A DNA stretch of 64,000 nucleotides from Flavobacterium agri (GCF_013401995.1 NZ_JACBJI010000001.1:1-64000), one strand, 5' to 3'. Positions 17,401-26,250 are shown, counted from the stretch's first letter. Translations and numbers: made by a program. The notes: generated from the sequence alone by a model not told the origin.

Positions 17401-18822
17401 GAATCCGCCGGGAAGCGCATTGACCGAAAAAGCCGCCTGGGCGTTTTCGCAAGTCGACACGCTCAAAGGGCTTGTAGGCGTCGGCGGTATGTTCTGCTGT
17501 ACGTCGTGCTGGCCGATATCGGCACAATTTTCTGTGGTGAAAGTATCCCAATGGCTCGGGTTGAAAGTCGGCAGGGGCGCGACCACATTGGGTTTGCGGA
17601 TGACCGAATAACCGACGTTTTGCGGCGCTTGTACGTCGTCGATCCAAACCCCGTTATTGTAAAGCCGGAATTCGTCGTTCGCGTTGAATCCGGTCGAATA
17701 ATATTGGTTGCCCGTAATGTTGCACGGGATCGTGCCCGTTCCGATACCGATCAAAAAAATACTTCCCGCAGGCATGCTTCCCACAAGGTTGATCGTATAA
17801 AAAGTCGTGCCTCCGACGTCACCGTATCGCCTGATAGAATAACCATTGAGGTTAACCGTGGCGTTCGTGCCGTTGTAGAGTTCTATGACGCCTCCGTCGC
17901 CTGCCTGCGCGTCGTAGAGCTCCGAAATATAGATGTCCGACGAATAATTCTGCGTCGCGTTCGAAGCGATTTGCGTAAAGTTTTGTGCGGAAAAACCTTG
18001 GCATCCGTTGGTCGTCACGCTGATCGGACCTATGGTGTTTCCGGCAGGTACATACGCTTTTATCTCGGTATCCGAAACGACCGTAAACGAAGAAGCGATC
18101 CCGTTGAACGCGACCTGGCTCGTACCCGAACCCGATGTAAAGCCGCTTCCCGAAATCGTCACAAGCGTATTTTGAGGACCAGAAACGGGAAAAATCGAAG
18201 AAACGGTCGCGCCGCTGCAATTCGAGGTCACGCTGCCGTTGAGCGTGAAATCGTCGAGGCGGAATGTGCCATTGCCCGTATTCCCACTAAGCGACAACGT
18301 GATCTGTACCGTTCCCGTAACGCCCGAAATCGTCGTACTTACGGGAATCGTTCCCGTGGAAGCGCCAATCGTAGGCACGATTCCCGAACCTACAGAAGTC
18401 CCGTTGACCGACAGCGTCCAGTTTTGTGGGCCGGCAGCGCTGCGTTGCGTCCAAAAACCGAAAGAGTTGAGCTGCATCTGGAAATTGGCCGCAACCTGTA
18501 AAGTCAATGTTATGGTGGCCGCGGTTGCGGTCGTAAGTCGGATGGCTTGTCCCGCCGAGCCTGTCGCGCTCGTCCACGCGTTTGCGGTGTTGGTCCAGGA
18601 CGAACCCGACAGGTGCGAGTCAATCATCGTCGGGGCAACGGTATACGGATGCGTCGAAATGGTCGTACTGCCGAAATCGTGCTGATAGATTTGAGCCGTG
18701 CCCGAAAAGCAGATGCACATCAGTAAAGGCATGAGGAATCGGCTTAAACGCGGAAGAAAATAGTGTTCAGGCAAAATAGGGATCGTTTGGTTATCGTAAA
18801 TGCTGTTGTTTTTACCGCACAA
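14470..18822 (-). CDS. Giant T9SS type B surface protein with ten 67-residue tandem repeats
   Basis: This 1450-residue protein is exported by the type IX system. The N-terminus contains a hydrophobic signal (RLSRFLMPLLMCICFSGTAQ) after an unusually long 24-residue leader; an internal ATG at 18732 would give a shorter form. Domains in order: a beta-rich segment (about 45-195), an IPT/TIG domain (200-280), a lamin-tail-like domain (290-430, DIYISELYDAQAGDGGVIEL), an Ig-like domain (440-535), ten near-identical 67-residue repeats (543-1212), one more Ig-like/HYR-type region, and the gliding-motility-associated type B C-terminal domain (1370-1450, YFTPNGDGFHDAWTISGL). Type B domains direct export and surface attachment. 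It is probably an adhesin-like or stalk-like surface protein, and its ligand cannot be told. Confidence 0.9.
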   Translation of the reverse strand: MCGKNNSIYDNQTIPILPEHYFLPRLSRFLMPLLMCICFSGTAQIYQHDFGSTTISTHPYTVAPTMIDSHLSGSSWTNTANAWTSATGSAGQAIRLTTATAATITLTLQVAANFQMQLNSFGFWTQRSAAGPQNWTLSVNGTSVGSGIVPTIGASTGTIPVSTTISGVTGTVQITLSLSGNTGNGTFRLDDFTLNGSVTSNCSGATVSSIFPVSGPQNTLVTISGSGFTSGSGTSQVAFNGIASSFTVVSDTEIKAYVPAGNTIGPISVTTNGCQGFSAQNFTQIASNATQNYSSDIYISELYDAQAGDGGVIELYNGTNATVNLNGYSIRRYGDVGGTTFYTINLVGSMPAGSIFLIGIGTGTIPCNITGNQYYSTGFNANDEFRLYNNGVWIDDVQAPQNVGYSVIRKPNVVAPLPTFNPSHWDTFTTENCADIGQHDVQQNIPPTPTSPLSVSTCENAQAAFSVNALPGGFTYQWKKLDAAGNWVNVPNTSPFSGGQTTTLTISPVPAGFDESQYYCQMTSAGSSVVSHAAQMTVTPALTPDFQTSLVICSGDVVPTLANVSPNGITGTWNPTVISNTASGSYIFTPNAGQCASAVTLNVSVTNSIVPDFATSLTICQNDVVPTLNSVSPNGITGSWNPSTISNTANGSYIFTPNAGQCASSVTLNVLVTNPIVPDFVTSLTICQNDAVPTLNSVSPNGITGSWNPSTISNTASGSYIFTPNAGQCASAVTLNVSVTNSIVPDFATSLTICQNDAVPTLANVSPNGVSGSWNPSTISNTASGSYIFTPNAGQCASAVTLNVSVTNSIVPDFVTSLTICENDAVPTLNSVSPNGITGSWNPSTISNTASGSYIFTPNAGQCASAVTLSVSVTNPIVPNFATSLTICENDAVPTLANVSPNGVSGSWNPSVISNIASGTYIFTPNAGQCASAVTLNVSVTNSIVPNFATSLAICQNDTVPTLNSVSPNGVSGSWNPTVISNTASGSYVFTPNAGQCASAVTLTVSVTNSIVPDFSTSLAICQNDVSPTLVNVSPNGISGSWNPSVISNTTSGSYIFTPNAGQCASAVTLNVSVTNSIVPDFVTSLAICQNDAVPTLVNVSPNGVSGSWNPSVISNTANGSYVFTPNAGQCALTVTLNVSVTNSIVPDFATSLTICQNDAAPTLANVSPNGVSGSWNPSVISNTASGSYVFTPNAGQCATSVLLTVTVNPLPTPVLHDTLLCADNPSGVLLDTGLPASGYAFQWSLDGNPLTTTTPAHLAMTQGIYSVTVENVVSGCMSSAQATVTEYGGITITAQVPRDFEGHGNVHILVTGGSGNFSYLLDGEQLQLNDGYFDGLDSGEHMVEVRDIDGCAIGSVSFFILYYPRYFTPNGDGFHDAWTISGLPNPGARVYIFDRYGKLLKEMDPSTTTGWDGTFNGRELPSTDYWFKLNYTDRSGKKKDFSAHFSLKR
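15187..17196 (-). repeat. Ten tandem 201-bp repeats inside the giant T9SS gene
   Basis: Ten direct repeats of exactly 201 bases (67 codons) run through this stretch. Each unit encodes the pattern (V/T)P(D/N)F.TSL.IC..D..PTL..VSPNG(I/V)(S/T)G(S/T)WNP, then ISN..SG(S/T)Y(I/V)FTPNAGQCA. Units 2-10 are nearly identical also at DNA level; unit 1 (about 16994-17196) is the most divergent. Such repeats can expand or shrink by recombination. Confidence 0.95.
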
Positions 18823-18910
18823 AATTAGAAGGCCGCATGGTCATAATCGCTTGGCTTTCAATTATTAAATTGTTATAAAACAGTAAGTTAAAGTCGATTT
18901 TGAGATCTTG

Positions 18911-21310
18911 TCAACTCTTGCGGACCACATACACCCAACCCGTTTTCACGTTTCCGCCAACGGTCGTGATCGCGTAGTAATAGGTCGCGTCGGGCAGGTC
19001 GTTTCCGTTGTCCGACTGGCCGTGCCATTGGTCGGTGTAGTTTTTACGGTTGTAGACTTCTGTGCCGTACCGGTTGTAGATCTTGAGTTCGGAAACCCCG
19101 AATCCGGTGAGGTCGAAACTGTCGTTGAACGAATCGCCGTTAGGGGAAATGCCTTTCGGGATCGAACACAATATACCGTTTACCGTAACCGGTGCAGTGC
19201 CGTTGCAACCATCGTTCGTGCTCACCGACAATTGGAACGTCGCCGGAAAATCGATTGTCATGGTTTGCGTCAATCCGGAAACATTCAATTCGGCGGAATT
19301 CCCGACCACAGGCCCGTTTTGCAACGTCCATTCGAACGAATCGAATTGATTTTCCTGATTTGCGTGAAGCATGTAACTGCCGTTCTCGCAACCTTGCGAA
19401 ATCGCGACATCCAAAGTCGTGATCGAAACCGAAAGCGATGCGGTTTGCGCGCATTGCCCGGTGTCCGGAGTAAATGTATACGTGGCGTTTTGTGTCGATG
19501 AAATTACGGATGGCGTCCAACTGCCGGTAATGCCGTTCGGTGAAACGGTTTGCAAAATCGGGGCCGGCGAACCGTTGCAAAGCGTGAATTGCGTCTCGAA
19601 ATCCGGGATGATCGGTGTCGTTACGGTTACGGTAAGTGTGACCGATGTGGCGCATTGTCCCGCATTCGGCGTGAAGATATAACTGTCGCTTTGGCTGGCA
19701 TTTATCACCGACGGATTCCACGATCCGCTAATGCCGTTCGGCGAAGTCGTAGCCAAAACAGGAATGGTCGAAGACGCGCAAATTGTAAGATTCGTCTCAA
19801 AATCGGGCACGATCTGCGAAACCACGTTTACGGTAAGCGTTGCATTTTGGGCGCATTGACCAGAATTCGGAGTAAAAATATACGTTGCGTTCGTATTGGT
19901 ATTTATCGTCGACGGATTCCAGGTTCCCGAAATGCCGTTCGGTGAAGTCGTCGCCAAAACCGGAGGCGTGGTTCCGGAACATACGGTAAGTTGTGTCGCG
20001 AAATTCGGGATGATGCCGTTCGAGACCGTGACCGATAGCGTTACCGGAACGGCGCATTGCCCCACATTCGGCGTAAACACATAAGAACCGCTCGTATTCG
20101 TATTGATCACCGAAGGATTCCATGTTCCTGAAATGCCGTTCGGTGAAGTAGTCGCCAAAACCGGTGGCGTACTGCCTGCACATACGCTGAGTTGGGTTGC
20201 GAAATTCGGGACGATGCCTCCGTTAGAAACGGTTACCGACAACGTGACCGGATTCGCGCATTGTCCCGCATTAGGTGTAAAAACATAATTTCCGCTTTGC
20301 GTATTGTTGATCGTTGACGGATTCCAGCTTCCCGAAATCCCGTTGGGCGAAACGTTGGCCAAATTCGGTGCGGCCTGACCGTTGCAAAGCGAAAGGCTCG
20401 TCTGGAAATTCGGCGTGACCGAAGTAGAAACGGTAATGGTCACCGTGTCCGATATCGTCGCCCCGCAAGCATTCGTTGCGGTAAGCGTCAATGTGATCGT
20501 GCCGTTTGCCTGGAGCGGAAGCGTATAGTTCGAAGTAAGGCTTGCGGTATTCGAAAAGCTGCCTTGCGTCGCCGACCATTGCGTCGATTGTGCGCCTTGC
20601 GATTGTGCGTTGAGGTTTACCGTGCTTCCGGCGCAGGCCGTGATGTTGTTACCCGCATGTATCGTAAATGGCGGAACGGGTGCCGAACAGCCGTTGTTGA
20701 TATACGTCGGTGTGCCGTTGTTCGCGAAAAGCACGGTCGCTCCGTCGGCGGGAACGGTCGCTCCGGATTGGTTGACCAATAATGCGCGGTCATACGTGAC
20801 GGTATCGGTACAACTTCCGAACGAAATCGACAATGTACGTGTACCCGTTCCCGAATTGGCGAAATGCCCGCCCGTGACGGTCGTATTGTTCTGGTAAAGG
20901 ATATAGAAATCTTCGGTTATCGCACCGAATTGGTTCAATGGTGTGTCGAGGTTGAAGCTCGTCACCAGAATCACGTTGGCGTTGGCAGGCAACAGTCCGT
21001 TTGTGGGCTCTAGCAGTTGGCCGCAGCCTCCGGCATCGAGTATGTCGGCGTTTAGAGCGGCCGTTTTGGAAGCGGTCACGGTATTCTGCAACAATCCCTG
21101 CCAATTGTTATTCGGCCAGTCGACGCTGAGGTTCGAGGTGTTGAGGTTGGCGTTCCCGACCTTGAAGCGCACCATTTCGTTGAGTCCTTCCTGTGTTCCG
21201 CAGGCATCTACAAGTATGCTTTCGATTTGGATGCATTGGGATTGCGAAGAGAACGATGCAAAAAGTCCGAAAATCAGCAAAAGTCGCGTATAGGTGTTTT
21301 TCCAGTTCAT
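18911..21310 (-). CDS. T9SS type B surface protein with five 67-residue repeats
   Basis: A 799-residue protein with a signal peptide (RLLLIFGLFASFSSQSQC). Residues about 25-225 resemble the N-terminal region of secreted Flavobacterium proteins with a lamin-tail-like pattern (SILVDACGTQEGLNEMV at the start). An Ig-like segment follows, then five 66-68 residue repeats (about residues 299-633) of the same family as in the neighbouring giant gene, then another Ig-like region. The type B C-terminal domain follows (ISPNGDSFNDSFDLTGFG, with LKIYNRYGTEVY and WHGQSDNG). The gene lies 88 bases upstream of the giant gene on the same strand, and the two were probably formed by duplication. Confidence 0.9.
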   Translation of the reverse strand: MNWKNTYTRLLLIFGLFASFSSQSQCIQIESILVDACGTQEGLNEMVRFKVGNANLNTSNLSVDWPNNNWQGLLQNTVTASKTAALNADILDAGGCGQLLEPTNGLLPANANVILVTSFNLDTPLNQFGAITEDFYILYQNNTTVTGGHFANSGTGTRTLSISFGSCTDTVTYDRALLVNQSGATVPADGATVLFANNGTPTYINNGCSAPVPPFTIHAGNNITACAGSTVNLNAQSQGAQSTQWSATQGSFSNTASLTSNYTLPLQANGTITLTLTATNACGATISDTVTITVSTSVTPNFQTSLSLCNGQAAPNLANVSPNGISGSWNPSTINNTQSGNYVFTPNAGQCANPVTLSVTVSNGGIVPNFATQLSVCAGSTPPVLATTSPNGISGTWNPSVINTNTSGSYVFTPNVGQCAVPVTLSVTVSNGIIPNFATQLTVCSGTTPPVLATTSPNGISGTWNPSTINTNTNATYIFTPNSGQCAQNATLTVNVVSQIVPDFETNLTICASSTIPVLATTSPNGISGSWNPSVINASQSDSYIFTPNAGQCATSVTLTVTVTTPIIPDFETQFTLCNGSPAPILQTVSPNGITGSWTPSVISSTQNATYTFTPDTGQCAQTASLSVSITTLDVAISQGCENGSYMLHANQENQFDSFEWTLQNGPVVGNSAELNVSGLTQTMTIDFPATFQLSVSTNDGCNGTAPVTVNGILCSIPKGISPNGDSFNDSFDLTGFGVSELKIYNRYGTEVYNRKNYTDQWHGQSDNGNDLPDATYYYAITTVGGNVKTGWVYVVRKS
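19411..20415 (-). repeat. Five tandem repeats of about 201 bp, related to those of the neighbouring gene
   Basis: Five units of 66-68 codons encode .PNF.TQL..C.....P.L...SPNGISG(S/T)WNPS.I......Y.FTPN.GQCA. They keep the same length and motif as the ten units at 15187-17196, but differ more from each other, so this array looks older or less homogenised. Confidence 0.9.
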
Positions 21311-21393
21311 CAGAATTATTTAAACCGGGCAAAACTAAAGCTGGAATGTGTTGTGAACTTGGACTTTGGGTTATGGAATGGTTAAGGTTCGCA

Positions 21394-22485
21394 TCAGGCC
21401 GTTGCACGAGCCTCGTTTCCGAACTTTTTGAGGATGCGGTAATGCGAACGCAATGCGGTCAGGAAGGTGCGGTTTTCAATATAGGGGATATTGAACTCGA
21501 TTGCCGTCTCTTTGAGTATTTTCCCGATCGCCGGATAATGGATATGGCATATCGTCGGGAACAGATGGTGTTCGATCTGACGATTCAATCCGCCCAAAAG
21601 AAACGCGGCCGTACGACTTTGTGTAGAAAAATTCGCCGTGGTATGCATTTGGTGTTCGGCCCAGTTTTCCTCTATGCTTCCGGAATCGTTCGGGGTAGGG
21701 AAGCCGGTTCCTTCAACTACATGCGCCAATTGGAACACGAGTCCCATCGTAAGGCCTTGCGCCAAATGCATCACGAGAAACCCGACGAGGATTTGATACC
21801 AGGCCGCATCGAGCACCAACAAAGGCAGCAGCACGAACAGCGACAGGTAGACAGCTTTATAAAAAAATAGGTTGAAGTATTCTATTTTCGGATGCTTCGC
21901 TTCGAACGGCCCCATAGTCGGCTGGAAGAACTTCTTGAAATCCTTGCGGAAAAGCCACGAAAGTGACGCCAAGCTATACAATTGAAACGCGTAAAGGTGC
22001 TGGTATTTCTGGATATGGCGAATCGGTTCGCACGAAGTGATCCTGATCAGTCCCGGCGCAATGTCGATATCCTCGTCATGGCCCGGAATATTCGTATAGT
22101 TGTGGTGCACGAGATTGTGCGAAATGCTCCACACATAAGGATTGGCGCCCAATAGGTTGAACAACCAGCTCAATATCTTATTGACGGTCTTGCTTTCCGA
22201 AAAAGATCCGTGGATCGCGTCGTGGCAAACATTGAATCCGACGAAGGCGCTGACCATTCCAAGTAATGCAGACAAGCCCAACATCGTCCAAATCGTAAAC
22301 GAATTCGAAATGATGGCCGCATAAAGTCCGAAGAACGCGAACAGATACAAGCTCGTCTTGAACCACATCGCACCATTGGCTTTCTTGGAAAGGTTGGCTT
22401 CGCGGAAGTACGAATTGACGCGCGAATTGGCCACAGAGAGGAATCGGGATTTAGAAGCCCCTTGGAATTTTACGGTAGATAGCAT
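21394..22485 (-). CDS. Acyl-lipid / acyl-CoA fatty acid desaturase
   Basis: From the ATG at 22485 (MLSTVKFQ) the protein has 363 residues; an in-frame codon 16 residues upstream is less likely. All three histidine boxes of membrane desaturases are present: HDAIH near residue 92, HNLVHH near 127 and QIEHH near 303. The last, with Gln in first place, is typical of the linoleoyl-CoA (delta-6/delta-5) desaturase group. Four membrane segments surround them. No N-terminal cytochrome b5 domain is present, so electrons must come from another protein. It adds a double bond to membrane fatty acids, and a cold-shock gene lies divergently next to it. A paralogue is encoded at 36755-37855. Confidence 0.9.
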   Translation of the reverse strand: MLSTVKFQGASKSRFLSVANSRVNSYFREANLSKKANGAMWFKTSLYLFAFFGLYAAIISNSFTIWTMLGLSALLGMVSAFVGFNVCHDAIHGSFSESKTVNKILSWLFNLLGANPYVWSISHNLVHHNYTNIPGHDEDIDIAPGLIRITSCEPIRHIQKYQHLYAFQLYSLASLSWLFRKDFKKFFQPTMGPFEAKHPKIEYFNLFFYKAVYLSLFVLLPLLVLDAAWYQILVGFLVMHLAQGLTMGLVFQLAHVVEGTGFPTPNDSGSIEENWAEHQMHTTANFSTQSRTAAFLLGGLNRQIEHHLFPTICHIHYPAIGKILKETAIEFNIPYIENRTFLTALRSHYRILKKFGNEARATA

Positions 22486-22725
22486 TTGGGAGGAAAAAAT
22501 AACAGCCGAAGCCGCGGTAGTGAAAAATAGCATGTGGGAACTAACCCTTTGTGTTATAACTCTGTTTTTCGGTCAAAAGTGCGCGCGGACGCTTTTATTG
22601 TCTAAGATTTAACATAAAGATCGATTTTGGGAAGACGAGTCCGATTAAAGTCCGCATAAAAATACACGAAATTGAAAACTTTCAAATTAAATATTTAAAA
22701 TATTAAAAAGTTTTAAATAAAAATG

Positions 22726-22733
22726 TACTTTTG
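22726..22733 (+). promoter_or_regulatory. -7 promoter element of the cold-shock gene
   Basis: TACTTTTG matches TAnnTTTG and lies 16 bases before the ATG at 22750, in a strongly AT-rich stretch. The predicted leader is only about 10 bases, unlike the long cold-shock leaders of enteric cspA genes. No exact TTTG -33 box is visible. Confidence 0.5.
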
Positions 22734-22749
22734 CTTCAAATTTTTTAAA

Positions 22750-22941
22750 ATGAAAGAAGGAACAATCAAGTTTTTCAATGAAGCAAAAGGCTTCGGATTT
22801 ATCACTCCGGATAACGGAGGAGATGATGTGTTCGTACATGAAAGTGGCCTCAACGGCCGCGTTCGTGAAAATGACAAGGTTACCTATTCCGTAGAACAAG
22901 GGAAAAAAGGGCCTAACGCAGTGAACGTAACGGTTATTTAA
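22750..22941 (+). CDS. Cold-shock domain protein (CspA family)
   Basis: The 63-residue product starting [18 protein letters not shown] is a single OB-fold cold-shock domain. RNP1 (KGFGFI) and RNP2 (DVFVH) are both intact; these aromatic residues stack on single-stranded RNA or DNA. An in-frame codon 9 residues upstream lies at the promoter and is not used. The length matches small flavobacterial Csp proteins. It acts as an RNA chaperone. The gene is monocistronic, with its own promoter and a strong terminator right after the stop. Confidence 0.95.
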   Translation: MKEGTIKFFNEAKGFGFITPDNGGDDVFVHESGLNGRVRENDKVTYSVEQGKKGPNAVNVTVI

Positions 22942-22960
22942 GATATTTGTTACTTGAATA

Positions 22961-22989
22961 AAAGCCGACTTGAAAGAGTCGGCTTTTTT
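22961..22989 (+). terminator. Rho-independent terminator of the cold-shock gene
   Basis: A perfect 10-base stem (AAAGCCGACT with AGTCGGCTTT) around a 6-base loop is followed by a T run. It lies 20 bases after the stop codon. Confidence 0.88.
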
Positions 22990-23011
22990 GTTTGTGTCTG
23001 CTTTTGGCAAT

Positions 23012-23036
23012 AAAAAAGGCCGGTTCCCCGGCCTGG
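23012..23036 (-). terminator. Terminator of the T9SS type A gene
   Basis: On the minus strand a GGCCGG/CCGGCC stem with a 4-base loop is followed by TTTTTTA. It begins directly after the stop codon of the gene at 23038-23997. Confidence 0.8.
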
Positions 23037-23037
23037 C

Positions 23038-23997
23038 TTAATTCTTTAATATTTTCCCTTCTTCGACAAATCTTCCGTCCTTGTCATAAACTTTGTAGGG
23101 ATAGACATCTACAGGATATTTGCTAAGATCGATTTGCGTATCGAGAGCTTGTTTGCCAATGATCGTTTTGCCTTTCGAATCGAATACGGTAACGGTATAA
23201 CCTTCGGTGTTTTCGCCTTGAAGCGTCACGATGCCTTTTGTCGGGTTAGGTACTGGAACGATCGTCGATTTGCTTTCTTTTATCGCGCCGGTGCGGTAAC
23301 CGTCCATAGGATCGCAATCAGGATGCAGGAAGCAGGTGCGTGCCGAAGCCGAACCGAATCCCGGTATGTGGTAAGGGCCGGTTGCAGGTCCTGAATAATA
23401 TTTGTTGGTGGTCGTACCGTTGGTGATGATCACGCCGAACGAGATGATCGGGTTGTCGGGGCATTTTTCCCACACCTGCGCATTGAGGCCGTATGCCGAC
23501 CCGGGCGTATAATCGGCATATATCCAGAACCATTGATACGAAAGTCCCGATGCGCCAAGTCCTGTTCCGCTGATAAAGAACTCGTTGAGCGTGCCTAAAT
23601 AAGGGTCTGTGGTCAAAGGTGAAGCTGGGTCGAATCCGAAGCAACTGAACTTCGGCATTGGCGTCGCACCGCCCACGACATTGCCGTTAAAGGTACATTC
23701 GTGGCAGCCGGTCTCGTCGAAATAAGTGAGTTCAATGCTGAAAGGGCCGACGCCGAGTGCCGATATCGTGACCGAACTTCCGGTATCGCTTCCCGAAATC
23801 TTGATGTTCCCAACCGTAGAGTTGGCCGTGGCGTTGGGATCGCCGTTGATGTCCCAGTCGTAACAGTCGCTGCACTGGGCGGCGACGGCAGAGGTAAAGG
23901 TAGCGTTCGTGCCTGCCGTGATCGTAGACGGTCCGTTGATACACTGCGCGTTCCCGAGGGAATAGCACAACAATCCAAATGCAAGTAATTTTTTCAT
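23038..23997 (-). CDS. Secreted protein with T9SS type A sorting domain
   Basis: A 319-residue protein with a signal peptide (MKKLLAFGLLCYSLGNAQ). The middle is a beta-rich, PKD-like region (GPSTITAGTNATFTSAVA..C..CYDWDI) with many Cys pairs. The last 80 residues form a type A C-terminal domain: VPNPTKGIVTLQGE, YTVTVFDSKGKTI, YPYKVYDKDGRFVEEGKILKN. This sends it through T9SS to the surface or medium. Its function is unknown. It is flanked by its own terminator and by a 270-base gap upstream with no recognisable gene. Confidence 0.85.
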   Translation of the reverse strand: MKKLLAFGLLCYSLGNAQCINGPSTITAGTNATFTSAVAAQCSDCYDWDINGDPNATANSTVGNIKISGSDTGSSVTISALGVGPFSIELTYFDETGCHECTFNGNVVGGATPMPKFSCFGFDPASPLTTDPYLGTLNEFFISGTGLGASGLSYQWFWIYADYTPGSAYGLNAQVWEKCPDNPIISFGVIITNGTTTNKYYSGPATGPYHIPGFGSASARTCFLHPDCDPMDGYRTGAIKESKSTIVPVPNPTKGIVTLQGENTEGYTVTVFDSKGKTIIGKQALDTQIDLSKYPVDVYPYKVYDKDGRFVEEGKILKN

Positions 23998-24270
23998 AAG
24001 TATGATAGATTAAGGATTAATACGCTGCGAAAACAGGGTATTTGCATTTGGAAGTCATAAAAATAGGCAAAGGAGTTTACCGTTGGTCGATGGTGGGGTT
24101 TTTGGGAGGAAATTTTTTTTGGATGACGGTAGATCTGAACACATGCTTGTTACGAAATGTCAGTAAATGGTAAAAGATTCCATTATACGATGACAAAGAA
24201 TTACCGGACGAGCGAAGAATAGTCAACTCATTGGGAAAATCTGTCTGGCGTTTTACATGTAAAACCATAA

Positions 24271-25169
24271 TCACGTCTTTGGTACAAGTCCATAAATAAA
24301 TTCCGTAAAAGCGTCGACCCTTGTATAGATTCCTCCTTCTCCGCAAGGATTACTTGCGCCGTCGGTAGCCCTCGACGTAAGCCCGGCCAATTTTCGAACG
24401 CCGTCGACGATTATGTAGGCAGGTCCGCCGCTGTCGCCGTTGCACGAATCGAATCCTTTACCTCCGGCAACGAATTCGAGATCCGATTCATATCCGTAGC
24501 GTACTTCATCCGCGTCGAGATTTTGGCTCGGAAACCTCCTGATGCTGGTAATATCGACGTTGACCTCTCTTTTTGTGCCGAATCCTACGGTGCTGTACAC
24601 GTCTTCATTTCCAAAACCTACCAAAGTAGTCTTTTGGGCGGCATTGACTTCCGTATCGATTGCAATCGGTACGGGCGTTGTCCTGGCGTCAGCTCCTAAA
24701 ACGATGACACATATATCATAGTATTTCTTGGTCTGTTGATAGCCGATATGCGGTATGGCTTTTTTGGCTTGGATGATTTCCGCTTCCGCAAGTGAATTTT
24801 GGCTATTCGTCCCAAGAGCACTACGTAAGAATTAGACGGATTGTAGCAATGTGCTGCGGTCAGGACAATTCTTGGATGAATGAGGACGCCGGAACAAAAC
24901 CAGTCCAGCGAACCGTTGCTGTTTCTCCTGCCTACTAAAGCGCAATCCGGATAGCCGCCATGACCTACCTTTTTGCCTCCGACGATTCTCATTAAGACGT
25001 CGAGGCTGAAATCCTTCATTTCACGATCGGACAACCCTCTTTTATTTGCGTCGGTGACCAGGTTTTCGGATATGATTTCAACAAGATCGTTATATTTTTC
25101 ATTTAACCTGCGGTAGGAGGTTTCCGCATCGAATTCCTTCGAGCAATTACATTTTTTGTGAGCAGACAT
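24271..25169 (-). pseudogene. Trypsin-like serine protease (S1) split by a one-base frameshift
   Basis: Two minus-strand frames together encode one S1 protease of about 299 residues. The first frame (25169 to about 24812) carries RIVGGKKVGHGGYPDCALVG and the catalytic His in VLTAAHC. After VVLLG the reading must shift by one base at the triplet CCC at 24811-24813. The second frame then gives TNSQNSLAEAEIIQAKK, the catalytic Asp in YYDICVIVLGA, and the catalytic Ser in DSCNGDSGGPAYI near the end. All three catalytic residues are therefore kept, and adding a single G would restore the gene. No signal peptide is seen at the N-terminus, which is polar (MSAHKKCNCSKEF). It could be a recent pseudogene, a sequencing error in a G run, or a phase-variable gene. 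Confidence 0.85.
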
Positions 25170-25216
25170 TTTAAAAGGAATTAATAGTTATGAATTTTGA
25201 TGATCGTTTCTATTGG

Positions 25217-26053
25217 CTATTTCTCAAAGATTTCGGCATTGAACACAATCCCGATATTGGGATGGAAACCCTTGAAACCCGAAACGGGCAATTCTTCTTC
25301 ACTTCCTTTTACCGTGCGGAAATCGGCGAATATCTGGAAGTAATTATACTGGAACGTGACCTTGGCACCCCATGAGTTCACGCTCGTGGCAAGAGGCGAA
25401 TCTTCGTCGCCTGTCAACAGGTATTTATAGTCCTCTTTTCCAGGGTTGGGAACATCCAGGAAAGCCAGGTAAGGCGAAATCGCGAAACTGACCTTGTCGT
25501 TACCTTCGACAAACAAGTATTGCAGGTTCAAACCGAACGAGTTGTTGAGCGTGTAGAAATTGCGCGTCGAATCTTCGTTGCGGCCTTTGATGGTTTTGTT
25601 CGCAAACTCGTAGAAAGGTCCCACCAGATAGTAATTTGGCTTGTTGCCGAAAACGAAATTGAGGGTTGTGCTTGCAGAGAAAGAGTTTTTACCCACATCG
25701 GGAAAAAGTATCGTGCTTACGGCAAGGCTATCGGTATTGGAAGCATTGACGTTGAAACCGAAATTGATGTCCACGAATGCAGGGATGCCTTTTATCGTAC
25801 CCTTGAAAGGTCTGATATAACCCGATAATTTTCCCGAAGCATTGATTTCATTGAATGTTTCGGTGTTAGTATTCCCGATTCCGTAAAGGCCGAATGTCGG
25901 AAGGCCGGTGGCGTCGAATTGAGTCGCGCCGACAAACCTGGGTCCGCCGCCGGCGTTGACCGGACTAAAAGGCACGAATGACCGCGAGCTCATCTGAGCC
26001 GACAGCGATCCGCTCATTAAAGCGGAAATCAAAAAAAAGTAAAATTGTTTCAT
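25217..26053 (-). CDS. Exported beta-barrel-like outer membrane protein
   Basis: The 278-residue product has a signal peptide (MKQFYFFLISALMSGSLSAQ). The mature part alternates polar and aromatic/hydrophobic residues in strands (VDINFGFNVNASN, FSASTTLNFVFGNK, YYLVGPFYEF, VTFQYNYFQIFADF), and the end is HPNIGIVFNAEIFEK. This fits an outer-membrane beta barrel of 10-12 strands. I do not recognise a named family. The gene stands alone, with a 380-base gap upstream. Confidence 0.7.
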   Translation of the reverse strand: MKQFYFFLISALMSGSLSAQMSSRSFVPFSPVNAGGGPRFVGATQFDATGLPTFGLYGIGNTNTETFNEINASGKLSGYIRPFKGTIKGIPAFVDINFGFNVNASNTDSLAVSTILFPDVGKNSFSASTTLNFVFGNKPNYYLVGPFYEFANKTIKGRNEDSTRNFYTLNNSFGLNLQYLFVEGNDKVSFAISPYLAFLDVPNPGKEDYKYLLTGDEDSPLATSVNSWGAKVTFQYNYFQIFADFRTVKGSEEELPVSGFKGFHPNIGIVFNAEIFEK

Positions 26054-26250
26054 ATGTTAAAAATTTTGGTTTGCGCTTTTTGGGTAAACGATAGGAGCAA
26101 AAGGAATGCAATAATAGATTGACCATCGGCCGAAAAAAGCCTCTGCCAAATGCAATACCGAAAGTGTTGGGAGAATATTTGTTTTGGAATAATAAACATA
26201 CACTTTAATTGCGTAAAACAAAAATACCGCGTGAAATATCGCTGATGTAT

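Noticed and set aside
17323-18501. 392-codon open frame on the + strand
   Set aside because: It is the antisense of the N-terminal half of the giant T9SS gene. The product is extremely rich in Arg and has no signal or domain.
22687-23010. 107-codon minus-strand frame
   Set aside because: Antisense of the cold-shock gene and its terminator.
24077-24346. 89-codon minus-strand frame
   Set aside because: It overlaps the end of the protease in another frame, has a poor amino acid composition and no start signal.
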